Source: Nocardioides turkmenicus (GTDB taxonomy: Bacteria; Actinomycetota; Actinomycetes; Propionibacteriales; Nocardioidaceae). Taken from it: 64,000 nucleotides of DNA. The translations under genes and the position numbers were made by a program. The stretch is from assembly GCF_011045035.1 (NCBI RefSeq), contig NZ_JAALAA010000016.1:62001-126000 (forward strand), read 5' to 3'. Positions 1-7,911 of the stretch are shown piece by piece. The notes under the pieces are model-generated. The model did no database searches. It saw only the letters and a program-made list of their open reading frames with translations, and was not told where the DNA came from. The first letter of the stretch is position 1. Each line of letters opens with the position of its first letter.

Positions 1-207
1 CAGTGCACCGGCGAGGACCGCAGCGACGAGACCGGCGCGGCCCGAGCGCTTCTTGCCAGGCGTCGCCGGCACGGACGGCATGACGGAGGTCTGGGCCGGC
101 GGGGCCGCGAACGGGCCGGCGGGAGGCTGGGTGGATCCGGCAGGAGGGGCCGGGGGAGTCCACTGCGGCGGGGTCCCACTCGGCTGCTGAGGAGGGAGTT
201 CGGTCAT
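1..207 (-). CDS. Proline-rich membrane or secreted protein, N-terminal part only
   Basis: The reading frame opens with ATG on the minus strand (MTELPPQQPSG...) and runs off the left edge of the window. The first 50 or so residues are rich in Pro, Ala and Gln, like a disordered cytoplasmic tail. A short basic stretch (GKKRSGR) follows, and then a hydrophobic run (AGLVAAVLAGAL) that looks like the start of a membrane anchor or uncleaved signal. This layout is typical of actinobacterial single-pass proteins such as trypsin-like proteases and DUF-type sensors, but the functional domain lies outside the window, so no function is assigned. Confidence 0.6.
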   Translation of the reverse strand, partial: MTELPPQQPSGTPPQWTPPAPPAGSTQPPAGPFAAPPAQTSVMPSVPATPGKKRSGRAGLVAAVLAGAL

Positions 208-470
208 GTCTTCGAGTCTGGCCAGCGTCCCTGTGAACCGGCTGAGACGGGGCTATGGGGTCACGAAGAGAAGCCTCAGGTGCCGGAGACCCCAGGCGCT
301 CCCGGCGCTCGCGGAGCTGATCGGCCATCTTCTCGGCGGGTGGAAGCGTACGCAGATCCGCGCAGTTGCTGAACATCTGGTGGTCCGGCGTGTGGGTCCG
401 GGCCGGTGGCGAGCTCCGGACCTATGGTGCTGGCGCACGGTTTCAGTCACATCCACGAAGGAGTAAGGCA

Positions 471-704
471 ATGCCGGTCAGCGCGAACCTGGACAAACTT
501 CTGCTCAAGGCCTACGAGGAGCACGACCTCGTCGAGCTCGCCGACGCCCCGATCGAGGCGATCGCCGGGATCAGCAAGGCGGACGAGGAGGCCCTGCTCG
601 CGGCCTTCGGTATCAAGACCGTCCGTGACCTCGGTACGAACAAGTACTTCAAGGCCGCCGCAGCGATCGTCGCGCTCGCGGACTCGTCGCAGAAGGGCCA
701 CTGA
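471..704 (+). CDS. Small helix-hairpin-helix-like protein (77 aa)
   Basis: The ATG at 471 is preceded by GAAGGAG at 458-464. The product is 77 residues and mostly helical. Its centre (PIEAIAGISKADEEALLAAFG followed by IKTVRDLG) resembles a helix-hairpin-helix motif, in which 'GIS..DE..L..AFGI.TV.DL' repeats the pattern used by HhH DNA-binding modules. No catalytic residues, signal peptide or membrane segment are visible. The role is unknown; binding to nucleic acid or a protein partner is an inference. Its 3' end overlaps the 3' end of the opposing MarR gene by 56 bp. Confidence 0.75.
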   Translation: MPVSANLDKLLLKAYEEHDLVELADAPIEAIAGISKADEEALLAAFGIKTVRDLGTNKYFKAAAAIVALADSSQKGH

Positions 705-1269
705 GCCCGTCGTATGACTCCTCCGCTGCCCCGGGACGCCCATGGTGCCCCGGGGCAGCGGCCTGTTCGGCCTCGATCCGCAGCGTCACCTCCTTGAGGA
801 GCGCCGCGAGCTCCGTACGCCGCTCCGGGCTCAGCGTCTGCAGCAGCCTGGTCTCGGCCTCGCCGCGCAGATCCATCGCCCGCCGCCAGATCTCGATCCC
901 GGCCTTCGTCGCCTCGACGCTGATCTTGCGGCGGTCCTCCACCGATGCCGTACGCCGCACCCACCCAGCCTTCTCCATGCTGTCGAGCCGGCCCGTCATC
1001 CCGGCCGGGCTGATGTCGAGGTCCTTCGCGAGAGCCGTGGGGGAGGCGTGGCCGGGGGTGTCGCGGATCATCAGCATGTGGAGCGTCTTGTACTCGAAGT
1101 CGGCCAGGCCGACCTCGCTCGCCGCCGCCGCACGGGCATCGTCGAAGAACTTCGAGATGGAGCCGATCCGCACCGTGATCGCCTCGATCTCGTCGTCGAA
1201 GTCGATGTCGAGCCAGTGGTCGCGCCACCGGGCCACATGACGGTCGGCTCGGTCCTCCGTGTCTGCCAT
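649..1269 (-). CDS. MarR-family transcriptional regulator
   Basis: A protein of 206 residues with a central winged helix. It contains the MarR-type run LTALAKDL-like 'SPTALAKDLDISPAGMTGRL', followed by 'MEKAGWVRRTASVEDRRKIS', the wing with the DRR signature of the family. The N-terminal 50 residues and a 40-residue basic tail (GPSATSPRARRSLRRP) extend beyond the usual 140-150 residue MarR fold. The tail overlaps the convergent small gene and may be an accident of a missing stop. The gene is divergent from an MFS exporter with 70 bp between starts, which suggests it represses that exporter and itself. A tandem dyad in the gap fits. Confidence 0.85.
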   Translation of the reverse strand: MADTEDRADRHVARWRDHWLDIDFDDEIEAITVRIGSISKFFDDARAAAASEVGLADFEYKTLHMLMIRDTPGHASPTALAKDLDISPAGMTGRLDSMEKAGWVRRTASVEDRRKISVEATKAGIEIWRRAMDLRGEAETRLLQTLSPERRTELAALLKEVTLRIEAEQAAAPGHHGRPGAAEESYDGLSGPSATSPRARRSLRRP

Positions 1270-1299
1270 GGGCCGAGCCTACCTTTCGGTGATTGATAA

Positions 1300-1326
1300 T
1301 TCGATGGCGAATAGTTCGCTGGCGAA
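1300..1326. promoter_or_regulatory. Tandem dyad operator between marR and MFS genes
   Basis: Two 12-bp units, TTCGATGGCGAA (1300-1311) and TTCGCTGGCGAA (1315-1326), sit head to tail with a 15-bp period. Each has inverted TTCG/CGAA ends. They occupy the short gap between the divergent MarR and MFS genes and end 13 bp before the MFS start codon. MarR proteins bind short palindromes in such gaps, so binding by the adjacent regulator is a reasonable inference. Confidence 0.6.
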
Positions 1327-1339
1327 GTACCTTGGCGGC

Positions 1340-2581
1340 ATGACTGTGACCGCCGAGCCGCCGGCCAAGCGCCCCGCGCCGCTGAGGCACCGCAACTTCC
1401 GCCGGCTCGTCACGGGCACGGCGTCCTCGTCGCTGGGCAACGCGATCACCCCGGTCGCGCTCGCCTTCGCGGTGCTCGACCTGGGTGGCACAGCGACCCA
1501 GCTCGGCCTGGTCGAGGCCGTCTTCGCGGCCTGCCAGGTGCTGACCACGCTGGCCGGGGGCGTCCTCGGCGACCGCGTCTCGCGCAAGGTGATGATGGAG
1601 GGCACGGCCGCGATCAGCGCCGTCGTGATCGGGGCGCTGGCCGCGACGGTGATCCTCGACGTCGCGACGATCCCGTCGATCGCGGTGATGGGTGGCCTGG
1701 CCGGCATCGTGGCGGCGCTCAACCAGCCCTCGGCGATGGCGATGACCAAGGTCGTCGTGCCCGACGAGGATCTCGGCGCCGCCGTCTCCGTCCGGTCGCT
1801 GCTCCAGACCACCGCCGCGACCATCGGCTACGCCCTCGGTGGCGTGCTCGTCGCGGCCGTCGGGCCGGGGTGGGCGATCACGATCGACGCGGTCACCTTC
1901 GTCATCGCCGCGATCGCCTACTCCGGCATGCGGGTGCCGCACGAGCGGGAGCCGCGCAAGGCCTCGATGCTCGCCGACCTGGGCGAGGGCTTCCGCGAGG
2001 TGGTGCGGCACTCGTGGCTGTGGTTCCTGATCCTGCAGGCGCTGCTCTACCACCTGTTCTGGTCGGGTGCCCACAGCGTGCTCGGCCCGATCGTGGTCGG
2101 CGAGGGCATCGGCCGGGCGTCGTGGGGCTTCGCGCTCGCCGCCCTGATGGCTGGCTTCTTCGTCGGCGGTCTCTTCTGCCTGCGCTTCCGCCCGCGCCGG
2201 CTGCTCGCCGTGGGCGTCTACTTCCTCGCGATGACCGGCCTCTTCCCGATCTCGATGGCGGTCTCCGACACGCTCTGGCCGATCCTGCTCGGCGCCTTCC
2301 TGCACGGGTTCGGGCTGCAGGTCTTCGACGTCTTCTGGCAGATCGCGATCCAGCAGGAGATCCCCGAGGAGAAGCTCTCCCGGGTCTACTCGTTCGACAT
2401 CGTGGGCTCGTTCGTCGCCCGCCCCGTCGGGCTCGCACTCGTCGGCCCGGTCGCGGTCGCGGTGGGCTTCGACACCTGGCTGCTCGTGGTCGCCGCGGTG
2501 ATCTCCGGCAGCGCCCTGCTGTCGATCTCCTTCGCGGGCGTACGCCGCCTCGAGCGCGCGCCCGAGCAGGGCGTCGTCTAG
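1340..2581 (+). CDS. MFS transporter, enterobactin-exporter (EntS/MFS_3) type
   Basis: A 413-residue integral membrane protein with about 12 hydrophobic segments. The N-terminus LRHRNFRRLVTGTASSSLGN and the following GGVLGDRVSRKVMM loop are the usual MFS_3 features (R-rich start, G-D-R-x-x-R-K after TM2). It probably exports a small hydrophobic compound, drug or siderophore by proton antiport. The substrate cannot be read from the sequence. The ATG at 1340 matches family starts; an upstream in-frame ATG at 1259 would overlap the marR start. Its stop TAG shares the palindrome CTAG (2578-2581) with the stop of the opposing HAD gene, so no intergenic terminator exists there. Confidence 0.85.
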   Translation: MTVTAEPPAKRPAPLRHRNFRRLVTGTASSSLGNAITPVALAFAVLDLGGTATQLGLVEAVFAACQVLTTLAGGVLGDRVSRKVMMEGTAAISAVVIGALAATVILDVATIPSIAVMGGLAGIVAALNQPSAMAMTKVVVPDEDLGAAVSVRSLLQTTAATIGYALGGVLVAAVGPGWAITIDAVTFVIAAIAYSGMRVPHEREPRKASMLADLGEGFREVVRHSWLWFLILQALLYHLFWSGAHSVLGPIVVGEGIGRASWGFALAALMAGFFVGGLFCLRFRPRRLLAVGVYFLAMTGLFPISMAVSDTLWPILLGAFLHGFGLQVFDVFWQIAIQQEIPEEKLSRVYSFDIVGSFVARPVGLALVGPVAVAVGFDTWLLVVAAVISGSALLSISFAGVRRLERAPEQGVV

Positions 2582-3224
2582 AGCGCCGTGACCGGGAGAC
2601 CGAGCGCGACCAGGTCCTGGCGGAGCTGCTCGGCCCCGGTGAACTGGATCGCCTGCATGCCGAGAGCCGCAGCGGCGGCCACGTTGGCCGCGCTGTCGTC
2701 GATGAACGCCAGCCGCTCCAGCGGGATTCCGGCGCGCTCGGCGACGAGGCGGTAGATCGCCGGGTCGGGCTTCGCCAGGCGTACCTCACCGGAGACGACG
2801 ACGTCGCGGAGCAGCTCGATCACGTCGTACGTCGCCGGAGCATGCGGATAGAGCTCGGCCGACCAGTTGGTCAGGCCCAGCTGCGGCAACCCGACGGCCG
2901 CGAGCTCGCGGACCAGCTCATGGGTGCCGGGGACCGGACCGAGGAGCGAGAGCGGGAAGTTGTCGACGTACGCGGCCCCCGCCGCGATCCACTCGGGCGC
3001 CTCCTGCTCGAGCACCGTGAGCGCCTGGGCCCAGGTGCGGCCGGCGTCCTGGGCGTAGTTCCACGAGCCGAAGTCGTAGGACTCCAGGAACGCGCGGGCG
3101 TCGGCGTCACCGATGCCGGCGGCGATCGCCGGGAGCGGGTCCCAGCGGATCAGCACATTCCCGAAATCCCACACGACCCCGTCCACCACGGGCGTGGTGG
3201 ACGGGGTCTGCGTGTCGGGAACCG

Positions 3225-3228
<4 letters not shown>
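2578..3228 (-). CDS. HAD-family hydrolase (HAD-IA, variant 3)
   Basis: A protein of 216 residues. Motif I is VVWDFGNVLIRWDP, in which the second acidic residue of the classic DxD is replaced by Gly-Asn. That is usual in the haloacid dehalogenase/epoxide hydrolase-like branch. Motif II is GLTNWS, and motifs III and IV are KPDPAIYRLVAERAG and LAFIDDSAANVAAAAALGM. It probably dephosphorylates a small metabolite in the cytosol. The GTG start at 3228 overlaps the citrate synthase stop in a GTGA junction, so translation is probably coupled. In-frame codons further upstream lie within citrate synthase and were not used. Confidence 0.85.
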
Positions 3229-4529
<1,301 letters not shown>

Positions 4530-4598
4530 GATCAGCAACGGTAACCCTCTTGAAATCGGCTACGTAACTCGGCGTCCCACCCATTGGCCTATTTCGAC

Positions 4599-4790
4599 TC
4601 AGAGTCGGAATCTGTTCCGCGCCGGTTGGGTGTCGCCGGACGGCTCGTCATCGCCGAACCGGGTCAGCGCGTCGCGCAGCCGATGAAGGTCGCGGACGGT
4701 CTGCACCGACCGCTCGTTGAGGGCGTCGTCCTCTCCGCGGAGCGCACGCAGCGCGTCCTGGACCTCGGTCTCGCTCGGCTCCCCGGTCAT
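4599..4790 (-). CDS. Small hypothetical protein (63 aa) upstream of gltA
   Basis: A charged 63-residue protein with predicted helices (EVQDALRALRGEDDALNERS, VRDLHRLRDALTRFGDD) and no membrane segment. It lies 60 bp upstream of citrate synthase on the same strand, so co-transcription is possible. A -10 like element, TAGATT on the minus strand (4799-4804), ends 8 nt before the ATG, and no Shine-Dalgarno sequence is present. This is the pattern of a leaderless actinobacterial gene and supports the start chosen. No family is recognised. Confidence 0.6.
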   Translation of the reverse strand: MTGEPSETEVQDALRALRGEDDALNERSVQTVRDLHRLRDALTRFGDDEPSGDTQPARNRFRL

Positions 4791-4850
4791 GGGGACATAA
4801 TCTAGGTGCCCGGGCCAAGGGAAGCGACCGCGGCCCGGTGCGGGTCCTGG

Positions 4851-4871
4851 CAGATTTCTGTCAGAAGTCTG
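4851..4871. promoter_or_regulatory. 21-bp palindrome, probable operator of the ArsR-like gene
   Basis: CAGATTTCTG and CAGAAGTCTG flank a single T and form an inverted repeat with one mismatch. The AT content is well above the surroundings. It lies 75 bp upstream of the ArsR-like regulator start and 60 bp upstream of the divergent 63-residue gene, as expected of a winged-helix dimer operator. Confidence 0.55.
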
Positions 4872-4946
4872 TGAGGCCGAGCGCGCAGCATGGTCTGACG
4901 ACAGTCGCGGAGACGGCTGGAGTCGCCATCATGGTCGGGGGACGCG

Positions 4947-5948
4947 ATGCTGCGGATTCACTTCACCTACGACGATCTCGCGCGGGTCAGGATCGCCGAC
5001 GGGCCCGATGCGCTCTGGGAGGTGCAGCTCAGCATGCACGCCCTCCAGACACGCGGGCGGACCGTCGAGCTGGCCGCCTGGCGTCGGCAGACCATGAGCG
5101 CACTGCCACGAGACGTGGTGCGTCCGCTGGCAGAGATCGCGCCGCCGCTCGGGATCTCGCCGGACTTCTTGACGCCGTCGGGCGGCGCCCACGGCTTCGG
5201 CGAGGGGATGGAGCTCGCGCTGCGTACGCCCAAGGCGGTCATCTCCGCGCAGGTCGCCGCCATGGCGCGCCAGCGCCGGCTGACCCCGTGGCTCGAGGCC
5301 GTCCGTGGCGCCGAGGTCTCGGCGCTTCGTACGTTGGGGCGGGCCGTGGCGATCTACCACGAGGGAGCGGTCGCGCCGCTGTGGTCGTCGCTGTCGGACC
5401 TGGTCGCCGAGGACCGGCACCTGCGCGCCAGGCAGATGGCCGACGGCGGTGTCGAGGCGATGCTGTCGAGCCTTCCCGGGTGCCGGTGGCGCGCACCGGT
5501 GCTGGAGATCGAGAACTACGTCGACGCCGAGGTGCTTCTCGAGGGCCGTGGCCTCCTGCTCCAGCCGTCCTACTTCTGCGAGCCCGACACCCCGATCAAG
5601 CTGTGTGACCCCGGGCCGGAGCCGATGCTGGTCTATCCCACCGCCAAGCCCGCCACCGGGCTGGCGGCTCCGGCCGGGTCGGGAGCGGCGGGGTCGGGAG
5701 CGGCGCCTGACCGGCGGCTGATCGCCATGCTGGGGCGCACCCGGGCCGCGGTCCTCGGTGCGGTCCGCACCGGTTGCTCGACCGGCGAGCTGGCGCGCCG
5801 GTGCCAGATCTCTGTCGGCTCGGCCAGCGAGCAGGCGAGAATCCTGCGCGAAGGCGGACTCCTCACCACCCGCCGCGAGGGCACCTCGGTCCGGCACGAG
5901 ATCACCAGGCTCGGGGTGCAGGTGCTGAGCGGCGCGACGGCGTCCTGA
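4947..5948 (+). CDS. ArsR-like winged-helix regulator with long N-terminal domain
   Basis: A protein of 333 residues. The opening 'MLRIHFTYDDLARVRIADGP' and 'LWEVQLSMHALQTR' belong to a large actinobacterial group of regulators that carry about 220 residues of uncharacterised N-terminal domain before a C-terminal ArsR-type winged helix. Here the helix covers about residues 255-325 ('VLGAVRTGCSTGELARRCQI', 'SASEQARILREGGLLTTRRE'). A short linker repeat GSGAAGSGAAP is encoded by a 15-bp tandem duplication near 5686-5715. GGGGG precedes the ATG. It may control the secreted-protein gene downstream (gap 106 bp) or itself through the palindrome at 4851. The ligand is unknown. Confidence 0.8.
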   Translation: MLRIHFTYDDLARVRIADGPDALWEVQLSMHALQTRGRTVELAAWRRQTMSALPRDVVRPLAEIAPPLGISPDFLTPSGGAHGFGEGMELALRTPKAVISAQVAAMARQRRLTPWLEAVRGAEVSALRTLGRAVAIYHEGAVAPLWSSLSDLVAEDRHLRARQMADGGVEAMLSSLPGCRWRAPVLEIENYVDAEVLLEGRGLLLQPSYFCEPDTPIKLCDPGPEPMLVYPTAKPATGLAAPAGSGAAGSGAAPDRRLIAMLGRTRAAVLGAVRTGCSTGELARRCQISVGSASEQARILREGGLLTTRREGTSVRHEITRLGVQVLSGATAS

Positions 5949-6054
5949 TACCTGTTTCGGCCCTGGCCAAATAGGTTTCGCGGAGACGGCCGGCGGCCGG
6001 ACTCTCGGAGCGTCATTCCTCCCAACGGAGGCACTCTCTCTGAAAGGAATCGTC

Positions 6055-6525
6055 ATGCTCAAGCGCATCCTGGCCGTGGCAGCACTCACGCTGGCGGTCA
6101 CCAGCATCTCCTCCGGTGCCGTGGCGGCGACCGGCGGAGGCACCGACCCGTCCGCGAAGTCCGGTGGCGACGCTCGTGAGGGCGTCGTCGCGGCCGCTGT
6201 GTCCCCGTCGGTCTCGCCGGCGGCCGAGGTCACCACCTGGCGCGACGGCGGCGTCCAGAACTACGACTGCCCGTCGGGCCGGCTGTGTGTGGACGTGTGG
6301 GACCCGACCCGGGGCACCTACAAGGTGTTCCAGTTCTACCGGTGCCAGACCCACTCGCTGTCCGCCTTCTACTCGACCGGGTACCCGGAGTACGAGAACA
6401 ACCAGACCAGCGGAACCAACACCTACTTCGAGCGGAGCTGGGGTGACCGCTACCTGAGGTCGACTGCGAAGCACGGTCCGCGCACCATCAACTGGGACCC
6501 GATCAACTTCATCGACGTCTGCTGA
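6055..6525 (+). CDS. Secreted Cys-containing protein, I36-inhibitor/crystallin-like
   Basis: A 156-residue protein with a clear Sec signal peptide (MLKRILAVAALTLAVTS...SGAVAA, cleavage near residue 25). A variable Ala/Ser-rich stretch follows and then a compact C-terminal domain of about 80 residues with three Cys (YDCPSGRLCVDVW, FYRCQTH) and a final Cys, enough for two disulfides. The pattern 'CPSGRLCVDVWDPTRGTYKVFQFYRC' resembles small secreted beta-rich proteins annotated as peptidase inhibitor family I36 or gamma-crystallin-like in actinomycetes. That assignment is tentative. GAAAGG precedes the ATG. A strong hairpin follows at 6545. Confidence 0.7.
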   Translation: MLKRILAVAALTLAVTSISSGAVAATGGGTDPSAKSGGDAREGVVAAAVSPSVSPAAEVTTWRDGGVQNYDCPSGRLCVDVWDPTRGTYKVFQFYRCQTHSLSAFYSTGYPEYENNQTSGTNTYFERSWGDRYLRSTAKHGPRTINWDPINFIDVC

Positions 6526-6544
6526 CCACCAGCGGCGGAGCCGG

Positions 6545-6577
6545 CGGGCGTTCTCGATCTCGTGTCGAGACCGCCCG
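6545..6577 (+). terminator. Hairpin after the secreted-protein gene
   Basis: CGGGCG-t-TCTCGA pairs with TCGAGA-c-CGCCCG across a 7-nt loop, giving 12 pairs and one mismatch. It begins 20 bp after the stop codon. There is no T-run, as is usual for actinobacterial hairpin terminators. Confidence 0.6.
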
Positions 6578-6588
6578 TCCTGCGTCGC

Positions 6589-6720
6589 TCAGCGCTCCTG
6601 GTCGGTGCCGTGGGCCACGCGCCAGAGCAGCAGCGCGGCCGCGGCGCGCTGACGCCCTCGCCCTTGGCGGGCGAGTAGCCGAGCTGGGCGCTCAGCTCTC
6701 GCCGACGGGACGTGAGGAGG
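6589..6720 (-). pseudogene. Possible gene remnant before the esterase
   Basis: The minus strand of this 130-bp stretch reads protein-like in two frames: 'RRRELSAQLGYSPAKGEGVS' and then, after a shift, 'AAAALLLWRVAHGTDQER' and a stop. The two halves look like one small protein broken by a one-base change. No start codon or ribosome site is seen. Without a database match this remains a weak call. Confidence 0.25.
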
Positions 6721-6728
6721 TCAGCGGA

Positions 6729-7730
6729 TCAGCCCTCCAGCACTCGGCGGATGAACTCGTCGCGGGTCGTGACCGAGGCGCGCGAGAGGGCGGCGTGGCC
6801 GGCCATCAGGTCGAACCCGTGGAACCCGCCGCCCCACATGTGGAGGTCGACGCTGACCCCGGCCTCGGAGAGCCGCCGCGCATAGGTCAGGGTCTCGTCG
6901 CGGAACGTCTCCGCCGAGCCGGTGTCGATGTAGGTGCGGGGGAGGCCGCTGAGGTCCTCGGCGCGTGCTGGTGCGGCGTACGGGGAGACGTCGGGGCCGC
7001 CGCGTCGGTCGCCGAGCAGCGCGGTCCAGCCGAACAGGTTGGCCTGGCGGTCCCAGACGCCCTCGTCGTCGAGCATGCGGCTGCTGTGGGTCTCGAAGCG
7101 GTCGTCGAGCATCGGGCAGATGAGGATCTGGTGGGTCAGCTTTGGGAAGGCACGGTCGCGGGCGAGCAGGGCCGTGCCGGCAGCGAGGCCGCCACCGGCG
7201 CTCGCCCCGGCGATCAGGATGCGCTCGGGATCGACGCCGAGCTCGGCCGCGTTCTTGGCCGTCCAGACCAGACCGGCGTAGCAGTCCTCCACGGGCGCCG
7301 GGTCAGGATGCTCCGGGGCGAGCCGGTACTCGACCGAGACGACCACGGCGTTGCCGGCCGCGACCTGTGCGAGGAACATCTCCACCCCGAGCCGGCGGTT
7401 TCCGATCACCATGCCGCCGCCGTGGGTGTGGTAGACCGCCGGGCGCGGCGGGCCGTCGACGGTGGGGCTCAGGATCAGCAGGGTGATGTCAGGGGCGCCC
7501 TCCGGGCCGGGGACCTGGCGCTCCTCGACCCGTACCGCGCCGCCGACGGTCAGATCCACGGGCTCCATGCCGGGCAGGCCGTCGGCGCTCTGCTGCCGCA
7601 TCAGCGGCAGGGTCTCGGTCGAGAGTGGCGGGAGCGCCTGGCGAACCGCCTCGAGGACCGGCACGAGCTCGGGGTCGAACGGCGGTCGGACGGGGGTGTC
7701 GGAGAAGGTCTGGTCGGCGGTCTCGGTCAT
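6729..7730 (-). CDS. Alpha/beta hydrolase, hormone-sensitive lipase (HSL) family
   Basis: A 333-residue esterase. It has the oxyanion-hole motif HTHGGGMVIGNRR, the nucleophile elbow GASAGGGLAAG, the acid near 'YIDTGSAETFRDE' and the catalytic His in 'GGGFHGFDLMAGHA'. These are the defining features of HSL-type (family IV) carboxylesterases, which hydrolyse short acyl esters in the cytosol. No signal peptide is present. The start at 7730 is fixed by GAAGGAG seven bases upstream. The gene is divergent from hrpA and appears to be a single-gene unit. A second HSL-type esterase occurs at 26424-27377. Confidence 0.88.
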   Translation of the reverse strand: MTETADQTFSDTPVRPPFDPELVPVLEAVRQALPPLSTETLPLMRQQSADGLPGMEPVDLTVGGAVRVEERQVPGPEGAPDITLLILSPTVDGPPRPAVYHTHGGGMVIGNRRLGVEMFLAQVAAGNAVVVSVEYRLAPEHPDPAPVEDCYAGLVWTAKNAAELGVDPERILIAGASAGGGLAAGTALLARDRAFPKLTHQILICPMLDDRFETHSSRMLDDEGVWDRQANLFGWTALLGDRRGGPDVSPYAAPARAEDLSGLPRTYIDTGSAETFRDETLTYARRLSEAGVSVDLHMWGGGFHGFDLMAGHAALSRASVTTRDEFIRRVLEG

Positions 7731-7911
7731 GGGGGCACTCCTTCGGTGAACGGCGTGTACCCAGCGTCCTCCGGGCATCATGCGTCACGGAACCTGGCCT
7801 GTGGCGGGAATCACATCGGTCGCTCCCGCCATCCGGCGGGCCCGGGCCCTCGCGGGACGAGGAGAAACCGATGTGCGGTCGAGGGGTACGCCGGGGGAGA
7901 ATGGTGACGTC

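Noticed and set aside
512..2305. Very long open frame on the minus strand across the MarR and MFS genes
   Set aside because: Its product is an Arg/Gly/Asp-rich shadow with no family features, typical of the complement of GC-rich coding sequence. The MarR and MFS genes explain the region.
2578..2581. CTAG shared by the stops of two convergent genes as a regulatory site
   Set aside because: It is a consequence of close packing; no other signal supports a function.
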